NCBI GenBank assembly: GCA_018398585.1
Contig: JAGTTD010000020.1
Coordinates: 19,874,350-19,938,349 of the forward strand
From: Simmondsia chinensis
Taxonomy: Eukaryota > Streptophyta > Magnoliopsida > Caryophyllales > Simmondsiaceae
Reading direction: 5' to 3'
DNA length: 64,000 bases
Below the pieces are notes generated by a model, which saw nothing but the letters and a program-made list of their open reading frames with translations, was not told where the DNA came from and searched no databases. Position numbers and translations under genes: made by a program. The stretch's first letter is position 1. Each line of letters begins with the position of its first letter. Positions 1 to 11,349 of this stretch are shown here, piece by piece.

Positions 1-32
1 TATCAAAGACTTGTTTATTTCGATTTGATATT

Positions 33-1700
33 ATGGCGTTCGCAATTAAGACTAAAGTTGAGAAGTTCAGAGGTCAATGAAGTTTTAGTTTATGGCAAGT
101 CCAGGTCAAGGGTCTCCTGACACAGAGTGGCTTGAAGAAAGCCCTAGAAGGAAAAGAGAAGAAACCTAAGAGTCTATCTGATGCACAATGGGAGGAGTTA
201 AATGAGAAGACACTCACAGCTATTCCGATATGTCTTATAGATGACGTTTTGACAGAAGTTGTGGAAGTGAAGACCGCTAAGGAGTTGTGGGAGAAATTGC
301 AGGATATGCCCTATTTCAAGTCAGTCTCTAACAAACTCGCAGTTAAGCGTCGTTTGTTCACATTTCGTTTGTCAGAAGGTACGTCACTTAAGAATCATGT
401 TAATGAATTTAATTCAATTATTCAAGAATAAGATGATGCTCCTAAGGATGAAGATTAAGCTATGCTTTTGTTATGTTCACTCTCTACTTCATATAAAGGC
501 TTCGTTGAAAGCATGATTTATGGTGGTAGGTCAACTATCACAATTGATGAAGTTAAGAGAAACCTACAGAGTAAAGAAAGATTAGATAAGGAGTTGTTCG
601 ATTCCGTTCAGAAGTCAGGTTGTGATTTGTTTGTAAGAGAAAGAACTAAGTCTAAAGAATATGACCATAGTGAAAATAAGCTTAAGTCTTGACATCAAGG
701 CCTAACCTGTAATTACTGTCATAAGAGAAGGCACATTAAGAGAGACTATTACAAGTTTAAGAGGAAACTAAAAGCAGATAACAAGTCTGACCAGAGAATC
801 ACAGAAGCTAGTGTTGTTGAATATGAGGATGGAGATATTCTGTCAGTGCCTTAATCTAAGTCCAGTTTTAGAGAAAGTTGGATTTTGGATTCGGGTTGCT
901 CCTATCATGTTTGTCCCGATAAAATCTGGTTCACCACATACGTGTCAATTCAGGGTGGAACTGTTCATATGGGTAACGATTTAGTATGCAGAGTTTTGGG
1001 GATAGGAACAATTCATATTAAGATGTTCGATGGCACTATTAGGACATTGAACGACGTTTATCATGTTTCTAATTTGAAGAAAAGTCTCATCTCTTCAGGT
1101 ACTCTTGAGTCTAAAGGGTACAGGTACACAGCTGAAGATGAAGTTTTGAATGTCGTTAAGGGTGCTTTGACAGTTATGAAGTCAGAAGGGTAGGTGCATT
1201 GTATGAGCTTGTCGGTTCCACAGTTGTCAGATCAGTTAAGATATCGTTATCATCGTTATTGTTGACAGAACCAAAGATCACAAAGTCAAGGAACTCGAGA
1301 TTGAATCATTCAAGTGATACAGGTCTGTCTGAGCACAGTAAAAAGGGCTCATTGTGTGGTCAGCCTACAGGACTGATATCTTGTGAACAAGGGCATGCTT
1401 TACGCAATTCCTGACGAGTAGAGATGTCACGTTTGATGAGACTTCATTGCTATCTCCACAGAAGATATCATCAGTTAGTTGTGATTCTGGTCAGGTGAAT
1501 AAGCCAAAGGATATTCAGTTTCAATTAAGTAACATAGTTCATCAGTAGGTGGCTGTGTCAGAAGATGTGTCAAGAGCCAATCCAGAGAAGAAGAAGATTA
1601 GCATTGCTGATAACCTCTCAAATATGTTCACTTCAGTGCTACCTAGCAGAAATTTCAAGCATCGCTCGGACTCGATTAGGTTTTGTGTTTTGTCTAGATA
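33..1700 (+). pseudogene. decayed copia gag-pol polyprotein, internally deleted
   Basis: One reading frame beginning at the ATG at 33 can be followed to about 1190, with in-frame stops near 78, 432, 456, 690 and 852 but no frameshift. It holds a UBN2-type gag domain (about 132-690), a CCHC zinc knuckle (about 709-755) whose last cysteine is replaced by tyrosine, and an aspartic protease start WILDSGCSYH near 879-908. A frameshift near 1195 is followed by a pre-integrase fragment. The reading then jumps to a post-integrase motif (SRDVTFDE, about 1418-1441) and to the RNase H C terminus (ADNLSNMFTSVLP, about 1600-1650). Catalytic integrase and reverse transcriptase cores are absent. Several stops look like C-to-T or G-to-A changes, as expected of methylated silenced elements. 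Not functional. Confidence 0.8.
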
Positions 1701-1776
1701 ACCCTGTGTATGGGGTGTTTATTGAAGAAGGTGGAGAATTGTCTTTATTTTTGAAATTTGATTCAAGGTGGAGATT

Positions 1777-2407
1777 TGTTAGGAATATGCCTCAAATTTA
1801 TGTATTTAGGATTTATGGCTGCCGATGGGTCATCGATTGATCGGAGGGATATCCGATCGATCGGGTGATTTAAGGAGAAAATTCAAGATTTACAGCTGCA
1901 AGAGGGCCGATCGATCAGCCAGTACCGATCGATCGGGAGTCATTTTCCCCGTTTAGTATAAATATGTGCCTAGGGTTTACGTATTTCGTGATCCAATTAA
2001 GAATCCAATCAAAGAAAGCGCAGTTCCCTTTGTTGAGAGGTGATTCAGTAATTCCTCCAATTCAGTTATTCAGTCAATTATGAGAGTTAAGAGAAAGTGA
2101 TTCATAATTCTTTCATAGATCTTGTTTAGAGAAAGTGTCGTTGTAATTCTTCCGTTCAAGTTCAATAAAGAATCTCCATCTCCGCCCATGGTTTTCTCCC
2201 CTCTCAATTGTAGAGGGGTTTACACGTAAATCATTGTGTGTTGTTTCGTTTGTTCTTCCGTTTACCTATTTTGTTTACTTCTCATTTGTGTGAGTCATAT
2301 TATTTGAATTGAATCAAGTGATTAGGGTTAACGCTTCCGCATCAAGTATCCATATTACAAATTGGTATCGTGAATACCAGATTTGTCAAGTTTAGATTTT
2401 TCTAACA
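1777..2407 (+). repeat. LTR of the copia element
   Basis: The 631-bp segment starts TGTTAG and ends CTAACA, a perfect 6-bp terminal inverted repeat. On the left it abuts a purine-rich tract (AAGGTGGAGATT). On the right, starting at 2408, lies TTGGCATCAGAGC, one mismatch from the usual initiator-tRNA-Met primer-binding site. It contains repeated GATCGATCGG-like motifs near 1835-1940 and a likely TATA motif (AGTATAAATA) near 1956. No second copy was seen in the window. Confidence 0.7.
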
Positions 2408-2705
2408 ATTGGCATCAGAGCATATTAAGATTGTTCCAGATTTTTCTAACACTTAGTATTAGATTAGTAGATAATTATTAGTTATTTTGTATTTATTTCT
2501 TTTAATTTCTAGTCTTTTATTCGTGTTGAGATAACTTCTTTATGATCTAGGGTTTAGGTCTTTCAATTTCTTAGATATTTTTTTATATTTTATGTGTTCT
2601 TTCTAATTTTGGAGTTGTGAGAATTAAGTAGACTTTCCCCTTTGTTTCCGCTTGTTTTACCAATAGAAATTTAAAGGAAGGCCGTTGAATCTTCCGTTTT
2701 TCTTA
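2408..2705 (+). repeat. primer-binding site and retroelement leader-like repeat
   Basis: Begins with a near match to the tRNA-Met primer-binding site directly after the LTR. From about 2545 to 2705 it is recognisably similar, by eye, to the reverse complement of 48655-48830, ending in both cases at a CTTCCGTT block. This fits a 5' untranslated leader of a retroelement family, but no gag follows here: the similarity stops near 2705. Confidence 0.5.
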
Positions 2706-5339
2706 ATTTTCGTACTTGCTCTACATCACCTTTGTATTAATTTTTTTCCGATAATTAACGAGTATAAGATTCGCATAATATAGTAGGGCACATCCACATG
2801 AAGCAGGCTCTGAGAAAAATGAGCAAGAAACAAAAAAATCAAAGCTAAAGTATAAAGAACACCAAACCGATGGGAAACAGGGGCTAAGGAAAACTGAAAA
2901 TATCCCTCTACAAATTTGTAGCATCATCAACCATGGACTGTTTGCAGAAGCAGCAAAAATGCGTCAACGAAATGTTCACGGTGATGGTCGTCTCCAACTC
3001 TTGAAACAATTGATGTTTCGTCTAATTTCTTCTGACAAATATGAGATCTCCTCACACGACACCTTTATCCAAAATTTAATCCTCATTTTGACGCTTAATG
3101 ATTTCATCTTCAATCCACCTATATTTATCAAACTCAGTCGTTTTTATTAATACCTTTGGAATAAAAAATTCGCATTGTATCCTCTTTGGTTTTTATGAAT
3201 GAATTCTCAGTTATAAAAAGAAAAAAAAAAAAAAACTTTGGAATAAAAAATGTCTCACATGAAAGTTGTAATGAAGAGATTAAAATATTAGCGAACTACT
3301 CCACCTGATGTCAATTTATTTTGGTATGAAACATTAAACTTATATGTAGACTTGATATATGTTAATTACATAGGTTATGTCGTGGGGTGTAAACGAACTA
3401 AACATTTGATGAATTACTCATGTTCGAAATTGTTTATTGCTTGTGCGCTTTGTTGTGGGAGCTTAGCAGGCTCGATAAGCTTAATGAAACGAGTTCGAAC
3501 AAGAGGGTGATTGGCTTGTTAATGTTTGTGAACAATTTGATAAGGGCTCAAAAGATCTTGTTAAGCTTTCATTAAGGGCTCGTTAAAAGTTGATATTTGT
3601 TTAAAAATTGTTCAATAATAGCTCAATAATGGCTCGAATAGCAAGTGCAAACCGGTAGCAAGTTCGGCTCGGCTGTGAGCTTTATTTGGCTCCATAATTA
3701 TTTCGAATTCGCTCGATTAGGCTAACGAGCTGAGTAGCAATCACACTAAAATCTCACCAAATCTCACTCAAATAGAGGCTTCAAAGTTCAAAAAGAGTTA
3801 GATAAGACTTATCAAGCTTGAGTTTGAATAAGGCAGTGCTCAGCTTGACTCAACTCTTCACACTCTTTACTCCTAAGGCCTAGCGAAACTTCAAATGGTA
3901 TCAGAGCAAATACGAGATTCTCAACTCTAATGAGTCTTTCCTCTGATCGCCCATCACCGTGGCTAGTCATTATAAAAGATAAAATGCTCTTTTCCATGGC
4001 AAAATTAAGGGTCCAACGACCATGTCAAATAAACTCGCATGTGAGGCGAGGAGGTTGATAACTTCGCATACGAGTATAGTTAAACATATATTGTTTTTTG
4101 GATCGAAGTTAAAAATGCTGTACATTAGAGGTGTATGAAACAAAATCAATATACAAGTTCAAGAAGCTTATCTACTAAGTATTAATTAGTTTTGGGATGG
4201 AATTACATTTAATTTATACGTGGATTTTATATGTGCTAAATCCATGGATTTGAGCCCTAGTAAAATTTCATAATATTTTCTTTGTAGATTTGATTTTTTG
4301 AGAAATTAAAAAATTTAGTCTTTTTGAAGGTTTTTATGATTTATGATTTTCAATTTTACCTCAAATTAGGAAGAAAAAAAAGGAATAAAAAATTAGAAAC
4401 CAAAAATTGTTTTTATGGTTTGCAGTTAAATAAAAATCAAAAAATTGCAAACAAAAATAAAACCAAATATAGATGCTTCAATTATTGCTTAAGATCAAGA
4501 TTGGATTCACTTCTAGTTAGCCTTGTGAACTACAATGTTATTCTTGGATCTTCACATAATAGCTAGCTTAAAATTTTGAAATACTTGGTTTCTTGCTATT
4601 TTTACATAGAGATCACGAGTTCGAATTTTAACAACTTCCATTTTCAATATAAACATTATTCAAACATAAGCCATTGTGGCTGATCCATGCATCTACGCCT
4701 CAAACTCATAGACATCTTGTGACAGGGCGCATTACCGTGTAAAGCTATTCTTTGGATTAACCTAACAGTTTATGCTTTTGAAATGTCTGGTAATTTTACC
4801 TTTCCATGGTTAAGAAAAATGAATTTAAATTGATTTGTATGTTTGTCAAGCTTGTTTCGATGGTTTTTTCAAGCTCAAATTCAAGATTTTTATGCTGGCC
4901 AAGTTATCCACCATGAATTAAAACAAAATGCATCCTAATCAATCTTGTTAGGTTGTGTTTAGGCTCGACAATTTTTTAGCCTAAGGCAAGGTTCATTTTC
5001 ACATAATACTTTTCCTTTGTTTCCCTTTTTTGATAAATAGCAGGAGAAAACTCGTGATATTAAAAGTGCACACAAAGTGGGATAAAGGAAAAAAATAACA
5101 AGAAACACCTATAAAGGTCCATCTAGCTACCCAATACACCCAAAAACGAAAATATAATAACTCCCACTATACCCCTAATACTACTTTCAGGAAAAAAAAA
5201 AACAAGTACAGGTATTACAAGTATCGTTGAGATGTTTTTATTTGTAGAGCTAACAACATTTTTTGTTGTAATATCATAATAGCTCACTTCAATCATAATT
5301 TGACCAAGCATGAATCATGTATAAACTTAGATAACATAA
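2706..5339. other. intergenic, no gene seen
   Basis: AT-rich sequence with only short chance reading frames. The stretch 3400-3740 carries repeated GGCTCG and AACGAGC-type motifs typical of dispersed non-coding plant repeats, but no termini could be defined. Confidence 0.5.
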
Positions 5340-5850
5340 ATTATAGTTATTTATATTTTAGTACCTAACGTTTTTGAAAATAATAAAACATTCACTTACC
5401 TTTTTGAATTAATTAATTAATTAAAAGGTCACTAAGTTTTTGTCATATTAATAAGAAGGTCCCTCTCTTGTGTGATGACATTATTTTTTGTCAACAGAGC
5501 TGACTTGATAACTGTTTTTTTTATTAATTCCACAATAAACTACCATTTTTTGCTTAATTTGTTTAAATATATTGTTATTAAAAAATATTTTTATCATTTT
5601 ACTATGGTATTAATAAAAAAATAGAGCGAATAGCATTTGTTGGTAATATTATAAAATGTTACTTAAAATGTTAACTTGGCCAAACGCGAATATCATTTGA
5701 CTCCTCCATCATCCAAAACTGAATATTCCTTCCATTTTTGGATGTAATATTCCATTTTAACTACTATTTACACTTTTCTTAGATGGTTAAAAGCAAGAAT
5801 AAAAGGGGTTATTAAAAGCTAGATGGATGGCATAAGATAATTTTTCAACC
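5340..5850. repeat. MITE-like AT-rich repeat, poorly bounded
   Basis: The right part (about 5690-5830) shares the pattern 'AATATTCC ... GGTTAAAAGCAA' with repeats at 7370-7650, 12205-12420 and 13590-13850. No clean termini or target duplication were seen. Family membership is tentative. Confidence 0.3.
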
Positions 5851-6196
5851 TAGGCAAAAAAACAAGTCGTACAATTTTTACCTTTGTTATTATCATCGCT
5901 TTAGTTGGGAGTAGTGCAATATTTTAACCTTATTTTGGAGTAAACATTTTTATGAGCTTGATGTTAGTAAACATTATACATCTTTTAATCTCATACCAAA
6001 TATACCCTCAATGGTGAGGCTAAATAAAAACTTTTGCCAGTTCTATTTATATTGTTTTCATGTACAAGTCACGGCACACTGCACTTAGACAAATGAATAA
6101 TAAATCTTTGCAAAACATGAATTATCTAGGCTTATTATATATCTCGATTTGAAAGTATTTTGAAGAAAAATGGAAAAGTGGGCTATTATTTGCATA

Positions 6197-6961
6197 GTTA
6201 TCAAAATTGCGATCCTACGATCCCACTTTGCCCTACCGACCCGGATCGCATGAAAAATCGTGAGCAAATAGACTCGCGCCAAACTCGAATAGGTTCAGTA
6301 GAATCGGTAGGATTGTTGATTTTACACCGATTCTATTGAGTCAACAATAAATAAAAAAAAAATATTTGAGGTCTAATACCCATTCCACGCCGATTCTATA
6401 CCGATTCTACATATTTTTTAAATTTATTTTTTCAGCTTTTTTTTTTTTTTTTTTTTAACTTCTCCCCATTCTCAAGTTTTCCCGTCCCCTTTCCCTTCCG
6501 TTTTCCCTTCCCATAACCTAACCCAAATCATTCTCTCACATTACACCCTTCACTTATCTTCATCGGCAGCCCTAGCCACCACCAATTGCAGCCAACTAAC
6601 GTCGACCGACTGCCTCAACCACCCACCGAGATCTAACACCAACCCAAGGCCACACACAGCCATAACTCATTTTCTTTTTCGGTAAATCACTAATTTTTGT
6701 TAAATTTCTTATTCTTCTAGTATATTGAGTTACTTGAGTAATTGTTTTGATTTCCATTTTGTTTATTTTAAGCTCGATTTTGTTTTTTGGACTTTTTTTA
6801 TGTTCTTTATATTTGAGGCTTGTAATGCGATTTTTGTGGATACAAGTAATTTTTTTACACATAAAGTAGAATCTTACGATTATTGATCCGATTATACAAT
6901 CCCGATCCTGAGGACCTCTCGCCGATCCTACATAGAATCCCGATTGTGTCAACTTTGATTA
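6197..6961. mobile_element. non-autonomous DNA element with loose terminal inverted repeats
   Basis: The left end reads AGTTATCAAAATTGCGATCC and the right end, reverse-complemented, AATCAAAGTTGACACAATCG. Both are followed by repeated GATCC/GGATCG and CCGATTCTAC motifs in opposite orientation. This is the layout of a common plant MITE type. The inverted repeats are diverged and no target duplication could be read. Short reading frames inside (such as minus 6952-6596) are not genes. Confidence 0.45.
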
Positions 6962-7369
6962 TAAGGGATCAAACTTGTGGGAAAAGAAGGGACAGCCAAG
7001 TGTATTCAGTATCACTAGACCACAACATTAGCCACTTATACTAAGATTATACTAAAACTATTATGATGTAGATTTGTATAAATGAGCATACTAAAAAATA
7101 ATTAATCACTTATGAGGGTTTTTACTATCCAAGTTAAATTCTTTAGTTTTTTGTATCCTAAAAAGTCAGCCACAAGAAGATAGACTTAATTTGCTAAAGT
7201 CTCAACAAATAGACTCTAATTAAAACCCTATAATATCATAGTAAATAATGATTCTAATACTTCAAAGGAATCATGCTCCACATTTTTGTTTCTGTCATTA
7301 AGTGGTCGAGGGACTTTGTTGATGCCACGTCCGACATATACATATATGAAATAATATATGATTGTTAGT

Positions 7370-7650
7370 TTTTATTTATATCTTGATCACCTATATTTTA
7401 TAACATCGAGCTTTTAGTCTCCTAATTTTTATTTTTTTACTTTTAACCACTTAAAAAAAGTTAGAATAGCAAATAACTACTAATTAACCCCTCCGTTAGT
7501 CAAAAAGGAACATTTCATCAAAAAATAGACGGAATATTTGGTTTTGGCTGATAGAAGGATTAAATGGTGGTCATTTGCTACCTCAACTTTCTTTAGGCAG
7601 TTATTTGCAAAAACAAACTTTAATTTTGAAAAACATAAATAAAATGGAGC
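7370..7650. repeat. MITE-family copy
   Basis: Carries the block 'CTTTTAACCACTTAAAAAAAG', 'AAATAACTAC', 'GGAATATTTGG' and 'GGTGGTCATTTGC', shared in the same order with 12205-12420 and in reverse order with 13590-13850. The two ends are roughly inverted copies of each other. Non-coding. Confidence 0.45.
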
Positions 7651-8029
7651 GTTCTAACCAATATAGTAAAAGTTATTTCAGTTAAACCAATGTACTTAAA
7701 CTCTAGTTTGTTAATTAAAAAAAACAGAACTCTTACTTTTTTTTTTTTTTAACATGTCAGAAGTCTATTTACAAAGTTTACAAACTAAGAAAAATTAATT
7801 CACTAATTATTGGAAGGATAAATTATAATTTATCCAAAAAGATGGTAAAAAAAAAAAAAAGATCAAATTTGAAGAATCTGCGATTTTTTTTGTAAAATGG
7901 CCCATTTTCAAAAAATTTTTAGAAAATTGGCCCTCTTTGAAAAATATTTAGAGAAATAGCCCAGTTTACTGTAGCTGAATCGTTGGGCGACCCGTAAAAT
8001 GGCGTGCAAGAGTGAAAAACAACTAAGGT

Positions 8030-8130
8030 TGCACGACCGGCTGTACGTCGTGCAACACAGTGGCTGCACGACCTGCCATACGGCGTGCCACCACTGTGTT
8101 GCACGCCGTACGGCATGCAGCTGCGGGAAT
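8030..8130. repeat. left subterminal GTTGCACG/CGTGCAAC repeats
   Basis: Several imperfect copies of a short palindromic motif built on GTTGCACG...CGTGCAAC, with a CGGC or CGTACGGC core, lie just inside the left inverted repeat of the MULE-like element. The matching cluster is at 10240-10400. Such arrays may act as subterminal transposase-binding sites; that is inference. Confidence 0.5.
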
Positions 8131-8507
8131 CCCGCAGCAGGAATCCAGCTGCAGGATTCCTTTTATTGCTGACTTTTTTTGTGAAAAATGGATGAATTGC
8201 ATCCCATGAAGACAATGCTTTCCTTGCTCATTCCCTCTATATATATCTCACTATATTCATCAAAATTTTATAACAATTTACAATATTGTTGATCAAAAAA
8301 AATTATTACAATACTAAATTTTTACAGCTGTGGGATTCTATTCTTGCTTAATCAAATACTTTCACTCCAACTTTCATTTTTATTACTATGTAAGTTATTG
8401 TGATAAATTTTCAGTTGTTCTTTTATATTTTGTTGTCATGTTAATTTAGTGAGCAAGTGCTGTTGCAGCACCCCAGACTATACATCCTCCATTTGTTTGA
8501 CTCGGTA

Positions 8508-9930
8508 CTGTTTGCTAACTGCACTGGTAGTTGGACATCGTTCATCTACCTACCCTTGCTTGAAACCATGGAGAGACGTAATCAGTACAGCTGGGGCTCA
8601 GCAGTGCATGCAAACGTGTACAGACAATTGTGTTGATGCTGCATGCAGCATAGCAGTCAATTAGGTGGATGTGTTTTGTTGCTCTAGGTACGGATTGCAA
8701 TTACATTCATGTTTAATGTTCTAATGTGTAGCATTATCCCAAATCTTATAATTCATTATGTGCAGTTGTGGTCGTGGGAGCACTTACACATCGGTTGACC
8801 ACTTCTCGCCGGCCCCCGTTTGCAGCTAATGATCCGCCACCACCATTGGGCGCTTAGTAAGATAAAATATTCTATTACTATGTGGCTTTAATGTGCATGT
8901 AATAACATATGTGCATTTTAATATAATTCATATTCTATTTATTCAGTTGGAATACTGACTTAATATTCCGCGAGGCTCCAAGGTGCAGTCTATCCTTCTA
9001 TAGGGACTAGCTCGATGTTCAAGAACCCCATCAGGTATATGCATGTAGATATACATATTTCTTAGACGTTCAATATTTATTGTATAACCGAGTAATTTTA
9101 TATGTTCTTAGGTTAATTGGACACCATACCGGTAATCCAGGTTGAACGCATTACCTGAAATTTGTGTCGAGGGCCATCACATCTGGACATATGTAAGACC
9201 TCTGATATTCTTTGGCATTGTAGAATTACATTGCCCAGACAGAGTGTTGCGTCAGTTTGGATTGACATAGCATATTCCAGGTCCTGTTGATACTCTTGAC
9301 ACGTTGCACAGTACATCTCGTCATGGCAGGCACGACAAGAACTGGATTATATATCACGCGCACTGGGTCGAGATGTGGGACACACTAGAGCAAAGTATCG
9401 TCGACGTGCCTGATCCTCCGACATCGCCTATAGAGTACATGGACTGGTACTTATCTATCACTAGGCGTGTCATCGGGCGGTGTGAAGCTCGACCTCCACC
9501 CCACCCTTGGCTAGTTTATGAACCAACTGGCAATCGTATTCAACGAGCTATAAGTACATTGAAAACCTTTGTCCTGTAACTTCTTATACATTATGTTTTA
9601 ATAACATGATAAAGAACTACGTGACAGATTGGCGCTTTTAGACAACAGACTAGAAGGGTAGCTCAGGCAATACGTGACACTGCTCGCCACACTGTGCAGT
9701 CTATCTCCATAGATGTTCTAGGTGGTTGTATTACTGCAATGGATGCTCTGGATGAAAGACCTGAGTTTCGACAAATTATGCGTAACGAAGGTGTCAACTA
9801 CAGTACTTTACATGGTGAGGAAGAAAGTAGACATGAACTTCCTCGCCGACGCAGTTACTCCGTTCACACGGAGTCCACACCCTCGCGACATCGTGCGGAA
9901 CCTAGTCGTAGGTCCACATCAAATTTGATC
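8508..9930 (+). pseudogene. plant mobile domain (PMD, MAIN-like) gene fragment, spliced and broken
   Basis: Four exons can be followed. 8508-8687 encodes LPLLE...YSWGSA and LYR-LC-type PMD motifs; 8766 to about 8860 encodes LWSWEHLHIG; 8947-9034 encodes WNTD...YRD; 9112-9579 encodes WTPY, PLIFFGIVELHCPDRVLRQ and YMDWY. A further C-terminal stretch runs about 9620-9930. Introns have GT/AG borders at 8688-8765 and 9035-9111. The family (aminotransferase-like plant mobile domain) is known in MAIN/MAIL1 host genes and in MULE elements. In-frame stops occur near 8640, 8685, 9133 and 9268; several fit C-to-T change of CAG or CAA. The N-terminal part with the usual WRPETHTFH-like motif is absent. 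It lies inside terminal inverted repeats, so this is element cargo rather than a host gene. Confidence 0.75.
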
Positions 9931-10239
9931 TTTAAGATATGCAATACTTTTTGTTTTCGTATTGTAATATGATATACGAAATACGATTGTTATTATTACT
10001 GTTCGAGTTATTTACATTTTCAGTATTTTGACTCATGTAGTTTTAATATTTTATTATCATTATTGTAATTTATATAATATGATTTAATCACCTATTACAT
10101 AATGGATAAGAAATATATTGTACGGATGAGGTTGCAGCCGTATTCTCACATCAGTAGTGGAAGGTAGGGTTGCAACCGATACAGAGGAACAACCGTACTG
10201 CATGGGTTGTGGACGGAAGTTGGCTGTTGCATGCAGGTT

Positions 10240-10400
10240 AGTGTGACCAGTGGTGGTTGCACGCCGTTCGGCCGGTCGTGAAACGACTAACGTTGCACTA
10301 CGTACGGCCAGTCGTGCAACGTTAGTCGTTGCACGATGTCCGGCCAGTCGTGCAACCACTGTTGCACGACTGACTGTAGGGCTTGCAACCACCACCGGTT
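10240..10400. repeat. right subterminal GTTGCACG repeats
   Basis: Counterpart of 8030-8130: at least four copies of a GTTGCACG...GGCC...CGTGCAAC motif just inside the right inverted repeat. Overlapping reading frames on both strands here are by-products of the palindromic repeats. Confidence 0.5.
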
Positions 10401-10592
10401 TTTCATTTTTCACTCTTGCACGCCATTTTATAGGTCGCCCAACAATTTTGCTTCAGTAAATTGGACTATTTTTCTAAATATTTTTTGAGGAGGGTCAATT
10501 TTTTATAATTTTTTTAAAAATAGGCCATTTTGCAAAAAAAAAGTAAGAATCTGCCTTGATTCGAGCAAGTGGGGATTTGAAAAGGTAAAAGC

Positions 10593-10660
10593 CTTTATTT
10601 TGGGGATGGTGAGTGATTGATGTCCCGCAAGTCAAAGAGACAGAGAAAACAATACAACCT
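10593..10660 (+). repeat. short direct duplication, copy 1 (copy 2 at 11217-11290)
   Basis: About 65 bp beginning TTTTGGGGATGGTGAGTGAT are repeated at 11217-11290 with a few differences. The copies flank a 0.56-kb segment that includes the SINE at 10853-11021. Origin unknown. Confidence 0.6.
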
Positions 10661-10852
10661 TTTTTTTCACTATTCAATAAATTTTGACTATTGCTCCAAA
10701 AAAAACGAAAAAAATTTATAAATTATTATTTTTTTAATATTTAATAAATTTTAATCGTCTATTATAATGGAGGGTTAAGATTTGTTTCTCCCATACTCTC
10801 ACTCTTGTATAAAAATGACATTATATATATATATAACATGTGTCATAAGGGC

Positions 10853-11021
10853 GAAAGTAGTACCAGGATGAGTGACCTCCTGAAAACTCCTCACATTCAG
10901 GTTGGGGGCATTGGGAAATAACCTCTCTTCAGGTTAATACCTTGAAAGAGGAAAGTTACATACATCCGCCCCCCAAACCCTGCGTAGGCGGGAGCCCTTA
11001 AGGCACTAAATATGTTCCTTC
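10853..11021 (+). mobile_element. 5S rRNA-derived SINE, copy A, 5'-truncated
   Basis: The element begins inside 5S rRNA sequence (GAAAGTAGTACCAGGATGAG, the intermediate element and C-box region) and runs into a 3' module containing TACATACATCCGCC and GCGTAGGCGGGAGCCCTTAA. It is flanked by an imperfect target duplication, TAACATGTGTCATAAGGGC at 10834-10852 and TAACATATGCCATAAGAGC at 11022-11040. The truncated 5' end together with a long target duplication is what target-primed reverse transcription produces. Confidence 0.75.
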
Positions 11022-11349
11022 TAACATATGCCATAAGAGCATATGTTAAGGTGCATTAATTACACCATTTTTTGTATTTAATTGACCAAATACAAATATA
11101 AAAAAATAATATATTTAATACATTATTATTTGATCAATTAAATACAAAAAAAAATATATATTTAATACATCCTGCTGACACATATTAGAAAATTTCTCTC
11201 TCTCTATATATATATAAATTTTGGGGATGGTGAGTGATTGATGTCCCCGCAAATCAAAGAGACAGAGAAAATAACACAACTCATTTTGAAGAAGTATGTT
11301 GGTCGATTTGGATTCTTTATATGAAAAATAAAGAGAAGAAAACAAGAAG

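Larger units (their letters stand above)
1..2407 (+). mobile_element. Ty1/copia retrotransposon remnant, Tork-like, with 3' LTR
   Basis: The segment reads gag, zinc knuckle, protease, pre-integrase, a scrap of post-integrase sequence and the extreme C terminus of RNase H, then a polypurine tract near 1764-1774 and an LTR. The integrase core and nearly all of the reverse transcriptase are missing, so this is an internal deletion derivative. The gag style and the WILDSGCSYH protease motif resemble the Tork (Tnt1/Tto1) lineage; that assignment is inferred. The 5' LTR lies outside the window if it still exists. Confidence 0.8.
7874..10554 (+). mobile_element. Mutator-like (MULE) DNA element carrying a plant-mobile-domain gene
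   Basis: Long terminal inverted repeats of about 170 bp bound the element. The left end starts GAATCTGCGATTTTTTTTG, and the right end reverse-complements to GCAGATTCTTACTTTTTTTT. Both continue through AAAATGGCC, AAATATTTAGA and TTGGGCGACC to GGCGTGCAAGAGTGAAAAA at roughly 80% identity by eye. Inside is a decayed PMD/MAIN-like gene and no recognisable transposase. Long inverted repeats with a captured PMD gene fit known MULE-type elements. A clean 9-bp target duplication was not seen, so the class is inferred. Confidence 0.65.

Noticed and set aside
8449..8664. Cysteine-rich small protein read from position 8449
   Set aside because: Wrong frame; the overlapping frame matches the plant mobile domain with good motifs and splice sites.
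8508..9930. Host MAIN-like gene
   Set aside because: Enclosed by terminal inverted repeats, 5'-truncated and broken by stops, so treated as transposon cargo.
10084..10459. Overlapping reading frames on both strands
   Set aside because: They come from palindromic subterminal repeats of the MULE-like element.
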